This document shows, piece by piece, positions 49,475 to 61,657 of a stretch of 64,000 nt of DNA (positions within the stretch are counted from its first letter, which is position 1; the number at the start of each line of letters is the position of its first letter). This DNA is from Hevea brasiliensis (taxonomy: Eukaryota; Streptophyta; Magnoliopsida; Malpighiales; Euphorbiaceae). The stretch spans positions 15,701,100 through 15,765,099 of the forward strand of contig NC_079496.1 of the NCBI RefSeq assembly GCF_030052815.1. The letters run 5' to 3'. The notes beneath the pieces were generated by a model. It was given only the letters and a program-made list of their open reading frames with translations, was not told the DNA's origin and did no database searches. The translations under genes were made by a program, and so were the position numbers.

Positions 49475-50451
49475 CTATGGAGCACGGCTGCGGTCCCTGT
49501 CCAGTATCCCTTCCATAACGATCTTCTTCTTGTACTCGTCTAAATCCATTGATCCTGAATTAGCCTTATTTTTCAGTAATTTCTTTCCAGAATTCCAGTT
49601 TGGAACAAAGAAAAGCCAAGTCGAAGTGCACAAAATAGCATATACCTTACCCCAGAAGACCAGAACCAAGAGAGTCACCAGAAGCAAGAACAACCCTGCA
49701 TTAGAACTATAATGCCCTTTTCCAAATTTCTCTTGCTTCATGTCCAGATTCTTTTTGGTTTCCATTGAATTATTATATGATTCAAATGGAAGTCTCCTGT
49801 CAGACTTTGAAATCGTGGAATTCAGTGATGAATTACGTGAAGTCCTGGCAGACGAATTCATAATAGGAGCAAAAGTAACATTTGTTCCGTCATTTTTCCT
49901 GGAAAGACTTTGAAATGATGAGCTTCCCATCAAATTCTTTTCAGCTTTTGCCGATGGATCGCCTTTAGACTGCTTCGTCTTCCCTGGAAACGCTTTTTTC
50001 TTGATCCTTTTAGCCTGTCAAACAACAGAACCCAAAATTCAAAAACAGAGCACCAATGGATCTATCTCTATATCACAATTGATCAACAATATTGGAAGCC
50101 AAAAAAATTTCTCACCAGTGTTGTCTCGAAGAGTACAGCCTTAACAGCACGCAAGAACTTCCTCTTAGTTTTCTTTTTCCGGTGACCAGCGGCATCTTTC
50201 TCCATTGTTGGTAAGAAGGGTGATTTTGGTGATGATGATAAAGCAGGGTACATCCGTGGAAAAACCACTCCATCTTTATGGTTCATCTCAATGTACTTGA
50301 CAAAGGAATTTGAATTTCCCCTGCTACCATTAACAGAGCCTGAGCCATCCATGACCACCGGTCTAAAACATAAGAAAAGCTTGTTTCCTTTGTTTATTCT
50401 ATCATGAGATTCCTTGTTGATGTTGGATTTTTGGAACTTGGTACAGTGCAT
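49475..50451 (-). CDS. Uncharacterised single-pass membrane protein (two exons)
   Basis: Exon 1 (50451-50116, 112 codons) and exon 2 (50014-49475, 179 codons plus stop) join in phase 0 across a 101-nt GT-AG intron, giving 291 residues. The N-terminal part has CFRPVVMDG (residues 28-36) and a strongly basic block, HRKKKTKRKFLRAVKAVLF, running across the junction into AKRIKKKAFPGKTK. A Ser/Asn-rich low-complexity middle follows. One hydrophobic span (about 218-240, LFLLLVTLLVLVFWGKVYAI) and a C-terminal acidic/basic tail EYKKKIVMEGILDRDRSR end it. The layout suggests a plant-specific single-span protein with a basic cytosolic or nuclear-facing region. I recognise the general look of unnamed plant homologues but no function. 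The next in-frame ATG (Met34) is an alternative start. Confidence 0.8.
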
Positions 50452-50995
50452 GGCCGTTGCGATATTATATGGAAAGAAGAGAAGTGAAGGATGCCGGTGG
50501 TTGACGAAGGTGTGTGTATTGGCGGGGATTTAGGGGGTGTTTGTGCGAGAGAAAATAGTGGGGGAATCTGAGAAAACGAGGGAAAGAGCGATGTTTGTGT
50601 TGTGTTCTATATAAGGCGTGGGAAGGCCGGCTTTTAATGGCCGCTGCTGGTTTCTGCCGCTTTGCATGCTCCGTTAATAAGCTCACAAAAACTGAAGAAT
50701 GATTACGATTAAAAATACCAAAAATTTGGTAATATGTTTTCATTTAATGGTACTAAAATGACAGGGAAAAAAGGACAAGGCAAACTTCTCGTCTGGGGTT
50801 TTGAATATCATTAGTTTGTCTTAAGAAACGAAAATTAAAAAAAAAAAAAAAACAATAATTTATTCAGTCTTAATTCGAACTAATTAAGTAAAATAGGAGG
50901 AGACTGGAAGAGGGAGGAAGGAAAATGGAAACAAGAATTTTTTGGTCTCCTCTATGTTTGCGGTATTTTTAAATGTTAAGGTGGTGAACGATACT
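50452..50995. other. 5' flank of the membrane-protein gene
   Basis: Probably promoter and leader on the minus strand: GC is higher to about 50670, with a TATATAAG-like word (minus strand) near 50610. The rest is AT-rich. Confidence 0.5.
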
Positions 50996-51735
50996 CAATT
51001 CAACTCAACTTTTATCCAAAAAATTTATTGGGTTCTATTATATGGATTCTCTTTCTACACTCTAAACGATTTTGGGTTAAATCCTAAAAAATGTATAATA
51101 CTTCTAGGTCATGTTGTACTGTCATATTATACTACTTTCCTCCAAGTCAGTTTAGGTCTACCCCTTCTTTTTTTTCTATCCTCTAACTAATGTGCTCTAC
51201 TTGTCTAACTGGAGTCTTCATATGACTACGCTTCACATAACCAAACTACTTCAATCTTCCATCTCTCAACTTATCCTCAATTAGCACCACTCCTACCTTT
51301 TCTCTAATACTCTCATTACGGACTTCATCTAGTCTAGTATGGCTATTCATCCTCCTTGACATTCTCATCTCTGCAACTCTCATCTTAGACACATACGACT
51401 CCTTCATTGCCCAATAAAATTTTGCGATCACATAAAACTCCCGTGGCACGACTCTACTTCAACCATCAGGTTTTAATCCTATGACTAACATCCTCCTCAC
51501 ATCCCCTATTTACATGAAGAATTAAGCTAAGACATTTAAAGTGATTACTTTGAGACAATATCACTCTATCCAAAATAACTCATTCCCTATCACTAATTTG
51601 GCCTTTACTAAACTTGTAATGTATATATTCTGTCTTCGTTTTACTTAACTTAAATCCCTTTGACTCTTGAGTATTTCTCCAAAACTCTAGTTTTCTATTG
51701 ACTACTTATCGCGTCTCATCTATCAGAACTATATC
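50996..51735 (-). mobile_element. RTE-type LINE copy C, 5'-truncated
   Basis: About 740 bp matching copy B from its tail through the RT C-terminal region (short CAACT tail at 50996-51010, SKMRVAEMRMSRRMN and KVGVVLIEDKLRDGR at 51449-51246). It ends abruptly at about 51735, 5' truncation being typical of LINE insertion. It carries an internal deletion relative to copy B near 51412, and a small insertion near 51120. Confidence 0.85.
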
Positions 51736-52799
51736 AAGTTGTGAATGATATTCATGTAAAATTTTTCTAATAATGTGAATTTTAATATCCGAAATCCTAA
51801 TCTTACAGAAAAGATTAAGAATTTATTAGGTAGAAAAAATATTAATCTTATGGGAGTAAATGTGTAGCATATGTGAATTATGATGGAAAAGCATGTAATG
51901 TTTACATTTACGAAGAAGAAGGATTCGTTGCGTGATTGAAAGCTTAGCACTGTACAGTATGACAAGTTGACGTCCAAATTAAGTCCAAAATTTTGAGAGG
52001 TATTAACAAGAATGATTCTTTGTTGCGTCCTGATCCTCCAAAGTCAATCCAATTCTTTACTACTTTGTAATAATATATTATATTATTTATCATCTAATAA
52101 TAATAATAATAATATCGCGTTATGCTCACGGGAAACGCTTGATTGTGCCTTTTGGGAGACGAAAAGAGAGGCCGATAATTTTTCCATTTATTTTGTTGAC
52201 CAGAGGCGACTTTTACTTGGTCTTTTGTTTTATGATGACTCCACTTTGCCAGAGTCTTTACTTCTTTAAATTCTTTGTATAGATTGATTTAATTAAAAAG
52301 AATAAAATAAATATTATATTAAATTATTTTATTATTATTATTATTATTCAAATAATATTTAGATGGGTTATATCCAAACTTTGTTTATCTCAATATTCCA
52401 TACTTCATTCTGAAAAAAAAATTTCCTAGTTTGAAACTCTATTAAAAATAAGTTTAATGGGATGGAATTTATCTTTTTTTTCTTTCTCTCTTTGGAAATC
52501 ACTATAATCAATGGTCCAAGTCCATCATTTTCTAGTTTGATTTTTATAGACATAATGGTTCAAGTATATTCTTCTTTTTCAATTGATCAAATTATCCCTC
52601 TTCACAACGACCAATTAAACTCAAATTTTCCCTCAAAAAGGCATCAACAAGTTAAGATTGGAATCACACTTTAATTGGATTTGGATGTATTAGTTGAGTT
52701 TGACTGAAGTTCATATTAGCTGCAAACAAATAATAAGAAAACTAAAATTATTATAACTTTGGCTTAACTCATCTTTAGTCAGCAAAAAGGTTGGTAGAA

Positions 52800-53270
52800 C
52801 AATAAGGATAACAACGATCCTAGTTTTGGTGGGTATCCTATCCGACCGAATCCTAATAGGATGAGTTTGGGTATTATATAATTGGATTTGAGGTAGGTTC
52901 GGGTTTGAAAAATAATACCCATAATGGTTTGAATTTTACATGTTGGATATTTGTTATCTAAATTTGTTTATATAAATATTTAATTAAATATAAAATATAT
53001 ATTTTTAATAATAATATTTATAAATTTTTATAAATTTTATTTTATATAAAATAAAATTCAAATATTTTATGAAATTATTAAATTTTTAAAATATAAATTA
53101 TTAATTAAAATAATTTTTTATTTAAAATATTTATTAAAATATATAAAATAAAATGGGTTCAGATTTTTTCCAGTAATAATAATCGGGTTTGGTACAGGTT
53201 GGATAATTGAGAATAAATTTTAATCGAATTATTTTCACGGGCACCTTATCCATTGCCATTCCCATAGAAC
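52800..53270. repeat. Repeat similar to the one at 41260
   Basis: GC-richer ends (GGTGGGTATCCTATCCGACC, and CACGGGCACCTTATCC with CATTGCCATTCCC) surround an almost pure A/T core with internal GGGTTC/CGGGTTTGG words. Likely the same repeat family as 41260-41690; edges approximate. Confidence 0.35.
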
Positions 53271-53336
53271 AAGCTTGCAATTTGCTTTTATGTATTTTAT
53301 GATATTTCCAATTTGTATGTATATTTATTAATATTT

Positions 53337-53622
53337 GGATTCCATTTATTTCACAAAAAATTTTCAGAATTTTCTAGCATTTGAAACATTTAAAAAAATT
53401 AGTCAATAGGAAATATTTTTCTGATTAAATTTAAAATTATCATTTTTTAAAAAATTGACTTTTTTTTTTCAAAAGAGAAAATCATTTTTCATTTTTTGAA
53501 TTTTGATAATCTTATTAAAATATGAAAATACATACATGAAATAAATACGTAACTATACAAAGAAAAATATTATAAAAATATTTTTCATATACAAGTTATT
53601 TTCCGTTGAATAAACGGGTCTT
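53337..53622 (-). mobile_element. MITE copy 1 of a head-to-head pair
   Basis: Inverted relative to the copy at 53644: reading the minus strand from 53622 gives AAGACCCGTTTATTCAACGG and GAAAATAACTTGTATAT, which match the start of the second copy. The far end CCATTTATTTCAC matches its inverted end. Terminal words of the 'CCGTTTGTTTC' kind are typical of plant MITEs. Confidence 0.65.
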
Positions 53623-53643
53623 GAAATTAAATTTTTTTTTATT

Positions 53644-53976
53644 AAGACTCCGTTCGTTTCATAGAAAATAACTTGTATATAGCAACTATTTTTCATAAAA
53701 ATGTTTCTAAAAAAATATTTTATGTTATTTAATTATAATATTAAATTAATTATATATATTCATTCCATGTATGTATAAGTATTTTTTACATTTTAATAAG
53801 ATTATCAAAGTCTACAAAATAAAAAATAACTTAAAAAAATAAAGTTATTTTTTTAAAATAACTTAATTTTCTTTTGATCGAGAAAATATTTTTCATTAAC
53901 TAATTTTTTAAAGTGCTTCAAACTTTAAAAAATTCAAAAAAATATTTAAAAATAATATTTCCTGAAACAAACGAAG
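53644..53976 (+). mobile_element. MITE copy 2 of a head-to-head pair
   Basis: Starts AAGACTCCGTTCGTTTCAT and ends CTGAAACAAACGAAGC, giving inverted termini. The interior shares GAAAATAACTTGTATAT, CATGTATGTAT and TTTTAATAAGATTATCAAA words with copy 1. Non-coding. Confidence 0.65.
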
Positions 53977-54757
53977 CTAAATTTTAAATTTGGTTATCTC
54001 AGCCTTAAAATTATTCCTTAACATTATTCTGATATTATTATTAAGTAAACAATTTGATTAATATTGAAAATTTTTATTAGTTGCCTATATGGCATGCTCA
54101 TGATATATTTGCACTTCTATAATGACTAGTCAAATGATATATATTAAAATTTAACCAATATTAGACATGTAAATAAATATTTTATATTATAAGCTTAAGC
54201 ATATAATATAAAGGGCTTCTTTGAGATACATAAAGCGCTTATTAGATATTAAGGAATTTTATAAAAAGATTTGCTATAAATATTTTTTATGCGCAGAATA
54301 TATTTGGAATTTCATATTTTTAGTTCTCAAGTTAGATGAAATTGGTTATATTTGAGTCAAATTTTATAATTTAACATATAAAATATGAAAATTTATTTTT
54401 AAATATATTATATTATACTAACAAAATTTAGCTTTACTCAAATTAAATATAGTTGAAAAAGTGAGGGCGGTTAATATTTATGTAAACAAAGCTTAATGTT
54501 TGCGTAAACAAAATTGAGGGCCTCTGAATCAACGACATTATGAGCCCATTAGGCCCTACGATTGCCTTTGGGCACGAAGCTGGAAAATATCCCTGTTTGG
54601 CATTTTTTTAATCAAAGACAAGGGGGGAAGAACATGCCGAGACAACCAGCATTTGGTTTAAAGGATCAAGGGTTTACAATTGAAAGACGGGCCTAATATG
54701 GTTCGTTTCCTGGAGGAGTGAGCTGCTTGGTTGCTAGAGGTGAAGCCAAGAGATCAA

Positions 54758-55505
54758 GCTGTTTGGTTTAATTGCTGAATATAGTTGATAATTATTAGTC
54801 GATAATTATTATTATTAACTGATAGTTAATAGTTGATTTATGTTAAGTATTTAATAAAATTATGTTTAGTTATTGCTGTTGATATGTGAAATGATCAATA
54901 ATAGTATATATTATATAATTTATTTTATTATTGAAATAAATATAAAATTATAAATTTATTATATTATATTATTTATTTTATTATTAAATTAAATATATAA
55001 TTATCAAATTAATATATTATATTATTTATTATATTATTAAAATAAAAATATAATTATTAATCTATTATATTATATTATTTATTTTATTATTGAAATAAGA
55101 AAATAATTAAATTTTTTAAAAAATAATTAAATAATTTAAAAAATATAGATAAAATAATAAAGTAATTATTATTATTGATAAAGAAAAAGCTTATAATTAA
55201 TTTTAAGTTTTTAGATATAAATAAATATTTTACATTTTATGCTATTAATAAAAAATATTTTAACAAAATTGAAATGTGTTAATTAAAATGTTAAAATTAT
55301 AAATGAAAAATATAAAAGTATTAATAATATTAATTTTTGAGTTAAATAAAAAAGGATAATATGGTCAAAATAAAAAATAAAATCAAATAAGCTATCAGCT
55401 GATGAGAAACGATTCTAAAAATAGAGCTGATACAAACTGAACTCTAGTTCACCTGATTGGGTGTCTATCAGCTATCAGTTACACTCAACAGATAAACCAA
55501 ACACC
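54758..55505. mobile_element. MITE-like element, 'GTGTTTGGTTTA' ends
   Basis: The left end GCTGTTTGGTTTA and the inverted right end GGTGTTTGGTTTA differ by one base. Subterminal CTGATAG/CTATCAG words recur at both sides. The core is A/T-rich and non-coding. I could not find a target duplication. Confidence 0.55.
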
Positions 55506-55621
55506 CCTAAGTTAGTGGGTCAAAAAGAACCTAAGAAATGAAGGGATATTTTTATAATTTAGAATATTTTTCTTTCACTTTTCTAAATATTTGAAGAGAA
55601 AATGAAAGTAAAATATAACGT

Positions 55622-55813
55622 TCATTTTCCTTTTAAATTTTCCCTTTTGTTTTCCATATCTTCTATAATACCCTCAATGCTAAGGGGAATAGCACCGTCT
55701 TGCAAGGCTTTAATGTCTATAAGCGGGTCTCCTTCAAAAGTGACATTGGAGAAGCCTTTTGCTTTGGCAAGCAACATTGCTTCTCGGCGAGCAAGATTTT
55801 CCAGGATCAACAA
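55622..55813 (-). pseudogene. RNase H-like (RVT_3-type) domain fragment
   Basis: The 63-codon frame contains ARREAMLLAKAKGFSNVTFE, GDPLIDIKALQDG and IPLSIEGIIEDME, the pattern of plant RNase H-like domains (E.A...A...G...V.FEGD). Such domains occur at the end of L1-type LINEs and in stand-alone genes. No catalytic first half or flanking RT is visible, so it is a remnant. Confidence 0.7.
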
Positions 55814-56805
55814 ACCATTAATCCCCTTATAGGTTTGGGAATTTTCTTACTTGATAATGAAATTAAAGTAGCTTTTTTTTTTTCAAATTTGTTCTTTTTT
55901 ACTTTTTAAATTTAATTTTTTATTTTTTTATTTTTACTATAAAATATAAATAATAAAATAAATTTCTTAAATTTATTATTTTTCTAAAACTTTTTATAAC
56001 CTGTAATAATATTAATTTTTGTGACATTCGTGTTATATCTACGACTATAATTTTTTAAAAATATATAAATATTAAATAATAATAATAATAAATATAAATA
56101 GTTGATGTTATTTGTAGATTTTTTCTACGGGTATGGACTAGCAACACAAGAAAAAATACCAGGTGAATTGGCTTGGTAACCTTTCCAACACTTAAATCAA
56201 TATGAGTACTAAATAGAATATAAAATTGACTAAAGAGAACAATGTATCTGAATGTGAAAGCTTGAACTTCTCATATACGTATCTGGAATACTCGGAGTAA
56301 AATTTAGTATTTGAGATATGATTTTTATTTTGGAGAAAATCTAATGAAAGTGGGATTCATAATCCCTAATAAAGTGGGATAATTATCCTTAATGTATATC
56401 GTTTATATTGAATTAAGACTCGGTATTTTTGGGTGGTACTGTATATTTGAGCAACATGCAGAGTTGATACAAAATCTCTCTGTTGCGGGAGGAAGGGAGG
56501 AGATTCCACGAGAGTTGAAAAAGCAGACTGAATGGATGTCACCATACTCAAACCACACAAGACAACTGAGAGGTTGTCAAGCCAGCACACTCGGTGTTCT
56601 CTCTTGTCTTGTAAGTCCATGTAGGAAAAATACACGAACAACATCAAATAGTATATGTGAATATTAAATACTTTATTGGAGTGGCTTATAATTTCAATTG
56701 AATATCTAATTTACAAATATAAATATATTATATTACAATTTTTCCGTTAATAATCTTAGTATGGAAAATCATAACACAACGAAAATATGAATAAAATGAT
56801 AAAAT
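55814..56805. other. Intergenic, nothing identified
   Basis: AT-rich. The segment 56380-56660 is less AT-rich and has overlapping open frames on both strands, but no recognisable protein. Confidence 0.5.
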
Positions 56806-57009
56806 TGTAGATAGAAAAATGAAATCGATTCTCTATCACTATACTTGAAATAGTACAAGAATGTTTATACATAGTAGCAGCTGACTAAGTAGTGGTGCAA
56901 GTCAGCAACTTAAAACAAACACTTCTAAGAAACTAACTATATAGCAAACCGAATTAAATAAGTTAGAACTGCTTCGTAACAAATTCTAGATGCTTTAGTA
57001 TCTTCTACA
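56806..57009 (-). repeat. Copia 3' LTR (204 bp)
   Basis: On the minus strand it runs from TGTAGAAGATAC (57009) to TTTCTATCTACA (56806), with TGTAGA/TCTACA inverted ends. A purine tract, CTTGAGGGGGGA, directly precedes it, as a polypurine tract should. Confidence 0.8.
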
Positions 57010-57314
57010 TCCCCCCTCAAGTTGGTTTTAGCGGCAAGGACACAAGATTCAACTTGGAAGCAAAGAATTGGTGTTGATCTTCAAATAAATGTTTCATAAA
57101 TACATTTGCAAGTTGCATATTAGAAGAAACTTTTCTCCAATTGGTCCTTGACAATGTGACAATCAATGTCAGCGTGCTTTGGTTCGCTCACGGAAAATAT
57201 GTTAACTACAATGTGAAGAGTAACCTTGTTGTCACATTTTAAATGAATATGCAAATAAACATGAATATGTAAATCCTTAAGAATATAGGAAATCCAAAGC
57301 AATATACAATGCAT
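57010..57314 (-). pseudogene. Copia polyprotein 3' end (RNase H tail), degenerate
   Basis: Residues KCDNKVTLHIVVN, PKHADIDCHIVKDQLE and a following, stop-containing stretch match the end of the RNase H domain of Ty1/copia elements (CDN...A...A.NP...R.KHI.ID.H..R). The 5' nine-tenths of the element is absent, so only the 3' end and LTR remain. Confidence 0.8.
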
Positions 57315-60300
57315 TATAAAATTAAGCCATTTAATTTAATAATGGTTCTTAAAATAACCCAATATATTAAAAAATAGCTTTTAGACCTAAGACAGAATTT
57401 AAAAAAAAAATCATCACATGGCATATAATTAAAAAAAAAAAATATTATAATTGTTGACATAATTTATTATAAATAAATCATTAAAAATGAAAATTATATA
57501 AACCAGTATATTAAAATTACAAAACCTTACTTATTTTCAGTAAAATTGTCAGCTATGTGATATCTGATATGATATATTATATTAGGTATTTTTTTATGAA
57601 AAATATTTTAAAAAAATAAAATTATTTAAAAAATAAAATTTAATTTAATTTGGATGGACATATAATTATTAAAAATTTTAATACAAAATTAACTGTATTT
57701 ACTATAATAATTAATAAAATAGTATAACTTTGTAAATATAAAATATAGAAACTATTTTCTAATGAAAAATTTAAATTCATAATTAAATATTTGAAATATT
57801 ATTATTACTTTCATTGTTCAAATAACGTTGAAAATTCCACTTTGCCCTTGCTTTAGCAGCATCTTAGCTGCTAAACACGTGCTGCTGCTTCTTTGCTCTA
57901 TTATATTCGTGATCCTCTTTTTCCTTTGGTACGAACAATCCGTCAATGCCCATCACGCAACCCAATCATTATTGAAATAATTTATTTATAATAAAAATGT
58001 AATTCACTATTCTAACAAACTATTGTGATGATTTAGAAAGAACGCTCAAATTTCCTTGGGTGCTTAATTTTATTGATTGAATTTTTAAATTTTTATTTAT
58101 TTATTTTTATCTTTAATCAATTTAAGTGTTTATATGTGAATTCAATTTATTTTGTTATAATTTTATTATCATTTTAATTTTTTTATTTAACTATTTAGTT
58201 ATTAAATTCGCTTTAATTATTATTATCTTTGTTAAATAACTTTTAAAATGAATTTATTTTAATTTATGATAAAATATATTCTTATTTATACACTAATATT
58301 ATATTAATAAAATATCAAATATTCATTTTATTATGAGAAAAGCGTGTTTATCTATTTTAATAATATTTCTTGTGCCTCTTTCTTTTATGCTATAATACTA
58401 TTTTAAAATAGTATGATTTTTTGTAACTATCTTTATTATTTAAAAATTATTAAAAAATTATCTATATATATTTTTATAATATCTATTTAGAATTGTTAAT
58501 CTATTAAATGTGTAAATTTGATTTATAAGTAATAAATAATAAAATTTTCTTTGCTTCTGATATAATTTAAAACATATTTAATATATTTTTTTAATGAATA
58601 AGAAATATTTTAAAATGATATATAAATACATTATTTTTATATACTAAACCCATTACTATAAAAATAGTGTTAGGCTTCCACTATTACTAATATAATTAAA
58701 TATTTCTTTGCAATCAAATTATATTTTATTCAATAAGTAAAAAATAAACATTAATATTACTTGGTCTTAAATTAAATTACATATACACAATTAATATGGA
58801 ATATAGTAAATGATAAAATTTTATTTTCATTGAGTTCGTTAATTAATATTAATAATTATTAATAGATAATAATTTTGTTTATAAGATGTAAATATAATAT
58901 TTTATATTATTATAAAACATAATTGAATGTGCTTTCCATATAAATATTTTTCTATTTACTAATCTTAATTTAAATACAATAAATTAGGAGTGAATATTCG
59001 ATTCAAACCGAACTAAATTGAATCGAACAAAATTAAATTATAAAAATAGAATTACATATTTTAGAAATCGAATCAAACTGAAATGGATGAAAAATCGAAT
59101 CAAACCGAACTGCTTTATTTCAGTTAAATTCGGTTCAAACCGATTAATTTTGATTTTTGATTGATTTTTTAATTTAGACTTGATTTCAAGTTATTTGGTT
59201 TAATTTTGACTTTAGTTTGAACCTAATAATCATTAATCAATGAAATTAAATAATTTATATATATAATTAAATATAATTCATAAATTTCCTATAAAAATAA
59301 ATTAATTTAAAAATCGATTCAGTTCGATTTGAATATAGAAAATTACTATTTAATTTGATTCGATTTAATCGATTTTGTTCACTTTAAAATCGAACTGAAT
59401 CGAAATAATTAAAATTTTTATAATATAAAACTGAACCGAACCGATTGAATCTTAAAACTAAATCAATTTAATTAAATTAATTTAGTTCAATTTAATTTTT
59501 TAATTTGAATTGAAATCTGTATGTAATGATAGATTGAGTTAGTGTATATTAATTTAAAATTAAAATTTCTACATTATACACACATTTTAGTAAAAATATT
59601 TTTATATTTCCATATTTAAAGTAAAAATTAAATAAGAATTAATAATAATAATAATAATAATAATAAATTTTATTATTTATTTTAGAGAGGACATTAATAT
59701 TAAAAATATTTATTTATTTTGACACTCTAGAAGCTCCGCCTCTTAAAAAGAACACAGTCGAAAGTATATGAACAATAAACAAGTGATTGATACAACACTT
59801 CGCCACAGTATCATTTAGATATTTCTAATTAATAATAGAGCAAACTTTCACATCAATAAAACAGCTTTTAATCTTTTTCAGCGTTGTCCACCTTCTTTTG
59901 CAAGGTGAACTTCTCACACAAGGCATCAAGGTTAGATCGGGTGATTTAAAAATCGAACCAAATTGGTTCAATTTATAATTAAAATAACTTAAAATTAGTA
60001 TTGAATTGGCTGGAAATCAGATCAGAACCTTTAGATTTTGGTTTAAAAACAAAATCTTTAACAAATTTGAAAAAAATTTATTGCTAAATTTAATCAAAAT
60101 TAAAATTAAAATTAAATTGAAATCAAAATAAATCCAACCATATTCGAATGAGACCACACCGTTTTGATTTTGTTCTGTTTAATCTTAATCAAAATTGGCA
60201 TGATAATCCTCACCCAATGTCATCACCCAACGCAACCCTCCGTTTACCTTTATCGCCCTTTATCCATCCCACCGTTTCACTCTCCCTCTCGAAGCCATGA

Positions 60301-61600
60301 AACCATTGGCCACTTCAAAAACAAAATGAGTAAATTACAAAAATCTTTAATTTAGCCTTTGTTTTTTAAATATTAAATAATTTTATTTTTAAAATTTAAT
60401 AAAATTTAAACTTAATCAATGCCATTAAAATTTTCTGATAATTTTAATAAAATTATAAAATTGTCATTATTTTTATTATTAATTCAAAAATATTTTAATT
60501 TTTAAAATTTTATTTTTTCAATAATTTAGTTATAAATTTTATTTTATTAATAATTGAGTTCATTGTATTTTTAAAAGTGAATCCCATTATAATAAAAAAT
60601 TTTAAATTTAAATTATTAAAATATAGATTAATCGCTTTATTTAAAAGTTTGACTAATTATAAAATCACTTATACATTTTACAATTTGATCATTAAATATT
60701 ATAACTATTTATAAAAAAGTTCTTATAATATTATAAAATTCTATCTATATCATTATAATTTTAATAATATATAATTAATTATATATTTATTAATTTATAA
60801 TATTTTCATAAATTATATTATATTATTGTATATAAAAAAGAAAAATATATAAATATAGAAGCAAATTTTTATTAAAAATAAAATTTAAGGATAAAATTAT
60901 TTTCAGATTGAAAGTAGAGTTAAAACTTCTTAGTATATTTGCTAAATTTAATAAAAAATTAACTGTAATTATAATGTAGAAATTAATTTATAGATTTATT
61001 AAAATATTTAAAACTAAATTATTTGATTTTAAAATTATAGGGAGTAATTTATAAGTTTAACTAAATTTTAGAGACTAAATTGTTGATAAAATAAAGTCTT
61101 AGGGGCTAAATAATTTTTAAATTGAAAATAGAGTTAGGTGTATTTTGATCATTTTTGCTACAATTAATGATAATTTAATTAAAATTTTAATGATAAGAAT
61201 TAAGTTATAAGTTTTGTTAAATCTGAAAGACTTTTGCTTAGTGTTAAAAATATAAAGATTAAATTATAGATTTTGTCAAATCTTAATTGATTAAATTGTA
61301 GTTTATTCAAATAAAATTATGTATAGGGACTGATCTATAATTTTGATATATTTTAGAGATTAATTTATAATTTAGCCAAAAAAATATATGGAGAAGTGAA
61401 ATTTCAAATTTAAGCCTTGGGTTTCGTAATCGAAGCGGAGTCGTCCATCGCATTCTGCTACATTCAGAGTCGCAGAGAATTGAACCCCGGCTACTGCTTC
61501 GGACCTTGACGCGCCAAAGACTTGCGTCAAAAACAGCCTTCTCTCCGCTTTGCATTTGCTTTTGCCCAAGCATAAATTCTTTCCTCTCTCTCTTTCAAAA
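57315..61600. other. AT-rich intergenic DNA; CGGTTTGA-type repeats
   Basis: No gene. There is a repeat at about 58985-59520 with ATTCGATTCAAACCGAAC and several inverted AACCGA/TCGGTT words, a similar shorter one at 59935-60170, and an (AAT)n array at 59641-59665. The rest is close to pure A/T. Confidence 0.5.
58985..59520. repeat. AT-rich repeat with CCGAAC/GTTCGG words
   Basis: Words such as TCAAACCGAAC, ATTCGGTTCAAACCG and GAACCGAACCG recur in both orientations across the segment, giving fold-back potential. This is a common non-coding plant repeat type. Boundaries are approximate and no target duplication was found. Confidence 0.4.
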
Positions 61601-61657
61601 CTCTTCCAAGGCAAAGGACACAACAATTATCGGTGTTTTCAGATAGATAAACCCTAT
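61601..61657 (+). promoter_or_regulatory. Probable UBP14 5' leader
   Basis: Less AT-rich sequence with pyrimidine tracts (CTCTCTCTTTC near 61583) precedes the start codon, as usual in plant leaders. Position only. Confidence 0.35.

Larger units (their letters stand above)
51736..55600. other. AT-rich intergenic DNA with several non-coding repeats
   Basis: Holds (AAT)n-type arrays at about 52097-52114 and 52329-52349, a repeat at 52800-53270, the MITE pair at 53337-53976 and a MITE at 54758-55505. The plus-strand frame at 52462-52674 lacks recognisable features. No gene seen. Confidence 0.5.
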
